NCBI GenBank assembly: GCA_000733355.1
Contig: JNVV01000077.1
Span: forward strand, 98,893-162,892
Length of the DNA stretch: 64,000 nt
Direction of reading: 5' to 3'
Origin: Falciphora oryzae
Taxonomy: Eukaryota; Ascomycota; Sordariomycetes; Magnaporthales; Magnaporthaceae
The translations under genes and the position numbers were made by a program. The notes below the pieces were generated by a model. The model did not search any database and had not been told where the DNA came from. It saw only the letters and a list, made by a program, of their open reading frames with translations. The stretch's first letter is position 1, and each line of letters opens with the position of its first letter. Below are positions 42,977 to 51,453 of the stretch, in pieces.

Positions 42977-44844
42977 TTAGATATAGGCCAGGGTATTGTC
43001 CTCCCGAATCTTCCCCGATACCCCGAGGCACGCTTCGCCGCCCGCCACACAAGGTCCCCGAACAATGATCTGGAAAGAACAGGTAGTTAGCGTCATGTAT
43101 AAAGGGGGGAGTAGGGGGCAAAAAGGAATGTAACAGGGAAAAAGCTTACTTCGCCTTCAATCTTCTCCTCAGTCGTCTTGTGCTCGCCCTTGTCACGCAG
43201 CAGCACCTCGGTCGTGGTGAGCGGGGGGCCAAAATGCGAGGCTCGGGACACGGCTGACGGATCCTCGACGACGCGGTAGTCATAAAATCCCGTCTGCGCG
43301 ACGGCGCCAGCGACCTTGGGCGCTGTGAGTGCGTACACCACGCGCGCGCCCGTGAAGACGCGGAGGTCCGACAGCACAGTCGAGGACAGCGGCGGCGTGC
43401 CCGCGCCCGCGCGCTCGGCCACGAAGACGAGTCGGAGCTTGCCGGGAGTGCGGCCCAGCGCGGGGCGGAGGCTGTCGTTGAGCGAGGAGAGCAGCGAGGC
43501 GACGGGCATGACGCCAGACTGGGTGAGGGAGCGGGACTGCATGCCGTGCACGCTGCGTGCGAGGGCCGACTTGGCGACCGAGGCAGAGGTCTGCGCGTGG
43601 GTGCGGAGAAGCGCGGCGGGCGTCGCAACCAGAACGGTCGGAGAGATACCGCGTGTGGCCAGGGTGAGGTCTTCGGCACGGCCAGCGGCCGAGTTGAAAG
43701 CGACAGAACTGTTACTGTAGAGGGCGGCGAGCGTGAGGATAAGTGTGTGGGTGTTTGCGAGCGAGTCGGCGGGCAGGAACAGATCCGAAGGGCCAAGGCG
43801 CTGCGACGTGGGGATTGCCAGCATCTGGCCAGCGATGGCGGCGACGAGGTTGGCACTCGTGAAGCGGACCATCTCCTCCATCTCCCCCGGCTTCGACTGC
43901 CAGAAAATGGTGACATCGCGAGCTTCATTCTGGCCTTCAATAGCAGGCAAGTCCCGACCGGCATCGACGGGCTGCTCGGCCACAACATCGTGCCACGTCG
44001 AAACGTTAACGGCGCCACCCGTGCCCTTGGGTACTTCGTTCCAGTCCAGGTGCCGGTTACCCTCCTCAACAACCCAGACGATGTTGCGCAGGGAGGGGTA
44101 GTTCTTGACTACGGCGTCGAAGGGGAAGGAGCCGGGAAGCGCCACGACCGTGTCGGCGGCGGAGCGGCGCAGCATGGAGAGCACGGCTTCTTCGGTCTCG
44201 TCGAAGGGAAGAATAATCGCTGTCAGGTTGTGGAAGGCGCAGGCGAACAGCGTGGCGACCAGCTCGACCGAGTTGGGCAGGTAGACGGCGACCCGGTTTC
44301 CGCCCTGGTCAAGAATGTGGGCTCCGATGAGGTTGATCTGGCGGGTAACATCGTCTGCGGCGGGGTGTTAGTGTTAGTGAAGACCATGGGCAGTAGCATG
44401 GCAGAATCAGCAAGACCTACCCAGGTTGTGCTCTACGGCGTTCTCGCCGTGGACGGTGAGTAGGCGACCCTTGCCCTTGACATGTCCCTCGGTCTCGGGC
44501 GTGCCAGCGACAGCCTGCCTCCAGACGTCACGCAGATCGCCATCGCGGCCCCTAGCCCACTTGGAGGCGCCTGGGTCCTTGACGTTGAGGCCGGTGTTGA
44601 GGGGCATGCCGTGGGGCGAGGCGTGGCAGCGGTAGACGGCGGACTCGCCCTCCTGGCGCACGGGAGCCGCCTGGGCCTGTCGGGCGAGGAGCATGGGGTG
44701 GGTGTCGGGGTCGGCGCGGGTGAACAGCGAGTATGTCAGGATGCCGAGGAGGATGGTGATGAGGGCGGTCGTGTACGAGTTCCACTGGCCGACCATGCCG
44801 GTCAGGCCCTCGTCGATGTGCCACATGATGTTGTCGAGACCCAT
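42977..44844 (-). CDS. Membrane-anchored AMP-binding (acyl-CoA-synthetase-like) protein with degenerate ATP motif
   Basis: 573 aa from exons 44844-44421, 44354-43150 and 43069-42977. Introns are GTAGGT...GCAG and GTAAGC...CCAG, with junctions VEHNL-DDVTRQIN and EEKIEGE-IIVRGPC. The N-terminus has one membrane helix (TTALITILLGILTYSLFTRA), so it is probably anchored in an organelle or ER membrane. The body follows the ANL fold order: NLIGAHILDQGGNRVAVYLPNS, ELVATLFACAFHNL, SLANTHTLILTLAALY, and a late EGEIIVRGPCVAGG. However, where ANL enzymes have the P-loop TSGTTGxPK, this protein has FWQSKPGEMEEMVRFTS, so adenylation ability is doubtful. It could be a pseudoenzyme or a specialised binder. 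It is divergent from the Pom34 gene. Confidence 0.8.
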
Positions 44845-45865
44845 GGTGATGGTAGAGGTGTCCGGTGCTCGCGTGTCCGTGATATCCGGGTGTCCCGTTC
44901 AGAAGGAGTCGCGCCAGCACGTTTGCGACATCGAAGGCCGGAAAGCGAGAGGGCGAGGGCGAGGGCGACGGGGAGTTGTGGTTATTTATTAGGTTTCTCT
45001 AATAACCGATCGTGCCGGACGATAGCTCGTGGGAGCGACGGGAGCTTGGGGCTCCTAGGTTAGTGTCGGGTCGGGCTGGTGCTGTCTGCGAGCTCCGAGA
45101 CAGCGGGTACCTGTCCAGTGGCCACGATGCACGGCGATTACGTTATTGGCGGGGCTTGTCGCAGCCCGTCGCAGTTTTCTTGAACATATTCCCGGACCAC
45201 CCCACTTCGTCCTGCCAAGATGGCAAGAGCTCTTGCCTCCGAGAGGTTGTGCTTTAGAATCTATCTGTGGAAGCTACCTATGTACAAGCTTCCCGTCGAC
45301 AGCCATACTGGATTACATACGATATGTAAACACCATGTAGCCTCGATGTAATGGATGCGCGAGCTTTCTTCGGGGAAGGCGCAATTAGGCGTCGATGAAC
45401 CGGGCCGTTGCTTCTGCCCCCTGGGATCTAAACGCACCGCCACATTCCGAGAAGTGTGGCCCCATCCTGAGGCTGATGCGATCTGGTCCACAGAGTGGGG
45501 CCGCCGTTTATTGACTTTGCTGCAGGGACGAATTTCAGGTGCAACCAGAAAACAACAACAATCCCAGGCACTTCTAAACGGTCAACGGGCTGGGGCACCA
45601 TCGCCCTCAATCCGAGGGAAGCCTCGCGAGTTTACTAACCCAACAGCATACAGCAGCGCGCAAGCGGTCTTCTCCTCTCCGGAGACCGACGACAGGAGCA
45701 TCGAGTCCTCGTGGCCGAGTTTAGCGGTGCTTTCTCCGCTTTCTCTCTCGTTATCAAACCGGCAAACTAGTTGCGGAGGAACTAGCTTTGACATCGCAAA
45801 GTCGCGACAACCGCGTCTAAACGACCCCGACAGCCACCACCCAGCAATCACCCGATCCTCGCGCA
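44845..45865. promoter_or_regulatory. Divergent upstream region of AMP-binding and Pom34 genes
   Basis: About 1 kb separating two genes transcribed away from each other. The frames inside are short and without motifs. CT/TC-rich leader sequence precedes the Pom34 ATG. Confidence 0.4.
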
Positions 45866-46856
45866 ATGTCGTCTACCGCTGTTACCTCCAGGTCGGCGGC
45901 CGTCAGGACACCGGTCGGCACGCCCCAGAAGGCCGCTGCGAGCAGCGCCGCCGTCACCGAGAGCCCTGGCAACTGGAAGCATCCGCGCTTGGCCGAGATC
46001 ACCAGGAGGCAGAATGCCACTAGGTTCTCGGAGAAGAACCTTAGGATAATCCTGTACAACACGCTCGCCTTTGTCATGGTGGTCGTCGTCCGGTCAAACG
46101 TCGCGGTCCAGAAGCACACGCAAAAGTTCGTCAGCACATCCCTTGAGAACCCACGTGTCGCCGAGGCATGATCTCCAAACAAGCAACGAAAGCTGACATC
46201 GAACTTACTCGGTCAACAGATACAGCCCGTCAATAAGAGGATACATCTGGTGGGCCTTCCTCGGGCTGCACCTCATCCCGCTCCTCAACATCGGCCTCGC
46301 CCTCCTGCCGCTGGTCCGCGCCAAGGACGACATATCCGATATCCCCCTCACGGCCGCCCAGCGCCAGCTCCTCGGCCTGCCGCCCAGCTCCGCCCCGGCC
46401 ACACCTGGCTCCGCCTTCAGCACGCCGCCGCGCTATGCGCGCACCCCGTCCTTCTCGGGATCAGTCGGGAGTGCCAAGAGCTTCTCGACCTCTCCCCTCT
46501 TAGGCAAGGGTGCCGGCAGCCCCGGGGCGTTTTTGGGGTCTCCCGCCAATCTCAAGGCTAACGGCAGTGGCAATGGCTCTCCGTTTTCGCCTTTCTCGCC
46601 TGGCGGTGCCGTCGGTGGTAGCCCGCTGTTCCAGAAGGCCGTTAAGGGCGGTCAGCGGAAGGCGTCGTTTGGTGGCTCGCCAGCACCCCTGCTGAGCGAG
46701 AAGTCGCTAGCGTCGGCTCCCTCCCTCGTCCCCGACACTTCGGCTACTTCGACCGGCACTCCGAGTCCTTCTGGCAAGCGCACTTCGGTGGCTTTGAATA
46801 GCAAATGGCTGTATGAGAAGGGCCGGAGGAGCTCGGGTTCTGGGTGGGCCCATTAA
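45866..46856 (+). CDS. pom34: Nuclear pore membrane protein Pom34-like (NPCC family)
   Basis: 298 aa from exons 45866-46125 and 46220-46856. The intron begins GTTCGT and ends CAACAG. This donor is chosen because only it keeps phase and gives [20 protein letters not shown], the conserved loop of the family. Two membrane segments, [13 protein letters not shown] and [23 protein letters not shown], form the pore-membrane anchor. The start region has [23 protein letters not shown]. The C-terminal half is Ser/Gly/Pro/Phe-rich ([36 protein letters not shown]), ending [19 protein letters not shown]. Pom34 with Pom152/Ndc1 anchors the nuclear pore complex in the nuclear envelope. Length and two-TM build fit. 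Confidence 0.82.
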
Positions 46857-47327
46857 AGAGGGAAGGGTAGTGAGGTGGAGAGGAGACGGCCGGTCGGATG
46901 AGAGACCGTACGGGCTCACAGCTGGGCTAGCCAAGATCTTGCGTCATGATACCATACGACAGGACAAATAGAAGCAGGGACGACTGATGTATAACTAGGT
47001 ACATACTAATGGATAAAAGAACATTTTAATGCATGCGCTTCATCTACGTGACTGGGCTTGCCGGCCCGATATACACTTCCCTTTTTTTTTATTTTTTATA
47101 TCAAAATACGGTAACTGTTTCTGCGAGTGATCTCTTCGCTATTCGGTCCCATCCAAAACGAACGTCTGAAAACAAGCATTCGCGCAATTGCAAGTGGGCA
47201 CAATATCACAATCAACATCGGACGCAACGTCTGGACACATCGAAGTCGCTAAACTCAGGACTCCCGAACAAACCTGTCCATTTATTCAAAAACATCATCA
47301 TGGCAAACATATCGCTCTAGACGGCGC
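46857..47327. other. Convergent 3' region, no gene seen
   Basis: About 470 bp between the stops of the Pom34 and acyl-CoA dehydrogenase genes, AT-richer than its neighbours and with a T run at 47083-47092. No motif-bearing frame. Confidence 0.6.
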
Positions 47328-49003
47328 CTACATTTTACTCTTGACAATACCCGTGCCGAGCTCCAACCTAGCGACCTTGTACTCGCGCAGCAGCTCCTCG
47401 GTCCTCTGCCTCTGCCTCTCGATGGACTCGGCCACGGCCTTGCCGCGCTTGTTCTCGTTGCGGCCCATCTGGGCGAGGTGGACCTCGTCGGGCCCGTCTG
47501 CGAAGCGCAGCGTGCGGATCTGCGCCCACATGTTGGCGAGCGGCGTGTCCTGGCTGACGCCGGCACCGCCAAACGACTGCACGGCGCGGTCGATGACGGT
47601 CAGGGCCATGGTCGGCACCAGGACTTTGGCCTCGGCGATCTCCTTGAGCGCGGCCTTGGGACCCTCCTCGTCCATGCGGATGGCGGCATTGAGGACGACG
47701 AGGCGGGCGGCGTCGATCTCGATGCGCGAGCGCGCGACCCACTCGAGCACGACGCCGTGCTCGCGCAGCTGCTTGCCAAAAGGCGCCTTCTTGGGGTCGT
47801 TGATGCGCATCAGCATCCAGTCGAGCGCGCGTTCGGCCGCGCCGATGGTGCGCATCGCGTGGTGGATCCGCCCCGGGCCCAGGCGGCCCTGGATGATCTC
47901 GAAGCCGCGCCCTTCGCCGAGCACCATGTTGGCGACGGGCACGCGCACGTTCTTGAAGGTGATGTGGCCGTGGCCGTGGGGGGCGTCGTCGTAGCCGTAC
48001 ACGCTCAGCATGCGGTGGATCGTGATTCCTGGGGTGTCGGCGGGCACCAGCACGACCGACTGCTGGCGGTACGTGTCCTTGTTGGACGCGTCCGACTTGC
48101 CCATGACGACGTNNNNNNNNNNNNNNNNNNNNNNNNNNNNNNNNNNNNNNNNNNNNNNNNNNNNNNNNNNNNNNNNNNNNNNNNNNNNNNNCTCAGCATG
48201 CGGTGGATCGTGATTCCTGGGGTGTCGGCGGGCACCAGCACGACCGACTGCTGGCGGTACGTGTCCTTGTTGGACGCGTCCGACTTGCCCATGACGACGT
48301 AAATGGCACAGCGCGGGTCGCCCGCGCCGCTGGACCACCACTTTTGCCCGTTGAGGACGTACTCGTTGCCCTCGCGGCGGATGTCCATCTGGATGTTTGT
48401 CGCGTCCGACGACGCGACGCCCGGCTCCGTCATGAGGAACGCGGACCGGATCTGCCCCTCCATCAGCGGGACCAGCCAGCGCTGCTTCTGGGCCTCGTTG
48501 CCGTACTTGGCAAGCACCTCCATGTTGCCCGTGTCGGGGGCGGCGCAGTTGACGGCCTCGGAGGCGACGCGGGACCGGCCCAGCCACTCGGCCATCAGGC
48601 CGTACTCGAGGTTCGTGAAGCCGGGCGACTCCTTGTAGTGGCCCTTGGGCAGGAACATGTTCCACAGGCCCAGCGCGCGCGCGCGCTTCTTGAGGTCGTC
48701 CACCACGGGCGGGTGGCTCTTCCACCGGTCATCGCCCTTGCCGAGCTGTGCTTCGAAGACGGGGTCGGCACTGGGAAACGGGTCGAGGGTTTGTTAGAGG
48801 TGTCGTCGGGTTGAAGGGGCTTGGGGGGAAGCTTACGGGAGACATTCTTCCTCGACAAACTTGGCGACAAGGTCCAATGTCTGCTTGGCGCGGTCGCTCA
48901 CGCGGTCGCGGCACTGGGAGCCGAGGAGTTAGAAGAGCCGGTCTGGCCACTTGACGAATAGGGCTATTGGCAAGCTTACAATAGCGGGTATCCTGGCAGA
49001 CAT
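47328..49003 (-). CDS. Acyl-CoA dehydrogenase, peroxisomal type (gene interrupted by an assembly gap)
   Basis: FAD-dependent first step of fatty-acyl beta-oxidation. Exons 49003-48980, 48913-48837 and 48770-47328. The first read [19 protein letters not shown] and [18 protein letters not shown]. Motifs: [70 protein letters not shown] and [21 protein letters not shown] 79-N gap and a duplicated 109 bp lie inside exon 3. They total 188 bp and shift the frame. Treating one copy plus the gap as artefact gives an unbroken 451-aa enzyme, normal for ACAD10/11-like proteins. The C-terminus VKSKM is a plausible PTS1 variant and no mitochondrial presequence is evident, so peroxisomal placement is inferred. 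Confidence 0.88.
48004..48112. repeat. 109-bp duplicate flanking the assembly gap, left copy
   Basis: CTCAGCATGCGG...GACGACGT, base-for-base the same as 48192-48300, and ending exactly where the N run begins. Confidence 0.95.
48113..48191. other. Assembly gap (79 N)
   Basis: Run of 79 undetermined bases inside the acyl-CoA dehydrogenase gene, bounded on each side by the same 109-bp sequence. Confidence 0.99.
48192..48300. repeat. 109-bp duplicate flanking the assembly gap, right copy
   Basis: Identical to 48004-48112. A true tandem duplication would break the enzyme's frame, whereas collapsing it restores the frame. Confidence 0.95.
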
Positions 49004-50349
49004 TTTGAAGGGACGAAGGCCGTTGAGATGTGGAGGAGGTATTCGCAAGTATTGGCTAGGTTTGGAATCAATCAATGGGGAGCCACCTTCAATGTCCAGA
49101 CAGCAGTAGATGTAGTCCCTTTACCCCAGAGCAGACCGAGGCTGGCGAGCTTCCCCAGGCTCGGCGTGGGTCGATTTGCTGCTGTGCTATGGAGACAAGC
49201 TGACATTTTGCCGAGGTCCGTGGCGGCGGGGGTGGGTCGGTGGATTGATTGTGTGTTTTATTTACTTATCAATTCTTAGCACGGTGCTGTTAGTGCACAC
49301 TGCCAAATTGCGCACAAATCCTCAACACCTGCCAATCAAACGATATAACACCAACAACCACGCCTGCCAAAAGCGCCGGCAACGGTAATATGCCGTAGCT
49401 GACAGCCCACCCCCCTGGCCAATAAGGTGGCATAGTGTAACGGAGCGGGCCCAAAGTAAAGGTCGCGTTGGGGGCTCCTGGCGAAGTGATGAATTCAAGT
49501 AGTAGAGGAAAGGAATCTAGGTGACAGAGGTCCGGCCCCCAGGGGGCAGGCTAATCACAAGGCAAAGCCTTGGCCAAAGAATAGGGCCACCAGGCTCGAT
49601 CCATGACATGGGTGCCTATTGCCACCAGAACACCCGTGTTGTGCCTAGCGTCGGCCAGAAGCATTCCAGGAGAAGCTTGATGGCGGCAGTACCAGTAATG
49701 GAGACAAGTTCCATACTGGACGGAAATCCAGGTGTCTGGAGGCAGGACACCCAACCGGCGTCATTTACGAGAAACGCTATTCCGCAATGCAACCTCGTCA
49801 GAAACAATAAACTGCGTTTCTTACATTGGTTCATTCCGAATCCCATACCGCGCATCCCACCCGTGCAAATCGTTACCGCCGCGTTTAGTGTTCGCTAAGG
49901 CACCCCACTTCGATTTGCTCGAAATAGTGCCATCCGCGTCCGGGAACAGGGAGCAGGACCAGTGTGTAGAACTTCGGATCCTCAAGCGAGTCCTGGCACC
50001 CCCTTTCAGTCTGCTGCTTCCCGGTTTTGCGTTCACAACCGAAGCTTGCGTCTGTGGGTTCAGGCCCACAGAGCTGGAGTCCGGGGAATGTCAGGAGGAG
50101 TAAGCAGCCAGAGGGTGCCTGGATCCCGGGGCTCTGCTGCTACAGGGAAAGGGGGAGTCTGATGCCTCAGGGCGCGAGACCCGGCCTCGCTTCCGGTTGT
50201 CTCAATCAGGCCCCGATTGGCCTGGCATGCATGGAAGGCATGGGATCCTTTGGGTGTTGCCCAGATTGGGCTGTGTTGGTGGTTGCACCCTTTTCCTATA
50301 TCCCTTTCCTGTTTTCTTGTGCCCTTCCCTTTTTCCGAACTGGTAAGGT

Positions 50350-50376
50350 GGTGCCAGGTGCCAGGTGCCAGGTGCC
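50350..50376 (+). repeat. 7-bp tandem repeat GGTGCCA
   Basis: Three full copies and one six-base partial copy in a row. Confidence 0.9.
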
Positions 50377-50588
50377 GATAATATTTTAGAGAAGGTTGCT
50401 AGCCATTGGCCGCTGCCCATTGCTTGATGATAAAGGCGGTGACGTGGAGACGCTGGTTAATGATCTTCTCGGCGGATTGCTGCTGACGGAGCAGTGGGCG
50501 CCCATATCCCCATTCATCCACACATCCCTCCCGACGCGGAACTCAGCGAGGGAACACGGACGGTCGAAAAGCCAACAGGGGGGAGAGC

Positions 50589-50696
50589 CAGCATCAGGCC
50601 GCTCCCCAGCAACAGGCTGCTAGCCAACAGCAGGCCGCTCCGCAGCAACAAGCAGCTCCCCAGCATTAGGTTGCTAACCAGCAGCAGGCTGCATGC
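50589..50696 (+). repeat. 18-bp minisatellite, six units, possible Gln-rich coding relic
   Basis: Six imperfect 18-bp units based on CAGCAACAGGCTGCTCCC. In one frame they read QHQAAP, QQQAAS, QQQAAP, QQQAAP, a unit with TAG, and QQQAAC. The hexapeptide period and the synonymous third-base differences suggest former coding sequence, but flanking frames are not gene-like. Confidence 0.7.
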
Positions 50697-51453
50697 ATGG
50701 TCCCTTGAAGCGGCCGGCCTGATCGAAAGCCAGGAGGCCAAGATGGAGGAGGCACGGAGTCGCCTGGTTGCCCGGCTTCCGATACGCAGTACCTCTTTGT
50801 CGTAATTATCGGCACTCCTACATGCGAGGACGTCGGCTGCATTTAGGTCTAATTATACTTGGGTACGGCCGGAGCTCTGGCCCGCCTCGTTCCACCAGCT
50901 CCTGCTTCCCGAGACGTGCTGTATTAATAGCATTGTCGTGAAGGGCGAGTTTCTTGGGGGTGTGGCTGCGGTGATGTAGCACAAATGGACGTAGGAAGGG
51001 AAGGAAGGGTCCCAAAGGAATTTAGATGGGAGGGCGGCCCTTCGCGGCCCGGGCAAAGGCATGGTGGAGGCATGGAGACATGGAGATATGAGCGATACCT
51101 CCTCCCTCGGATGCCACAGTTCTGGAACCCGAGGCAGTCGCGCCCCTAGCGACCCGGCGCAGCGCTAGGATCCGCGCGGCTGCAACACTGCAGTCCTCTG
51201 GAAGCGGCGCCACGTCTGCCCAAGTCGCACCTCTGAAGAAGTCAGGTGTCGCCGCCAGGCGGCGCACGCGCACCAGCAAGTCGTTGGACGGGAAACACAC
51301 AACGCCATCAACGGCTACCAAGGGCAAGGCGGCAAGAAGAACTGGGCTTCGCAAGCGGAAATATGGCCAGGTGGGCGTCTGTCTACTTCCCCTCGAACTT
51401 GGGGAGAAGTTGTCTAACCCATACTCCCGCCGAAGATCCGTGCCTCGGCTCGC

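Larger units (their letters stand above)
49004..51453. other. Long intergenic region with simple repeats
   Basis: Holds the acyl-CoA dehydrogenase upstream region and the 3' flank of the rhamnosidase. Apart from two short tandem repeats listed separately, no frame has recognisable motifs on either strand. Confidence 0.6.

Noticed and set aside
47478..48725. Frames reading through the N gap (for example 47328-48725 as one protein)
   Set aside because: Beyond the gap this frame leaves acyl-CoA dehydrogenase sequence; the true frame is 2 bases off because of the duplicated flank.
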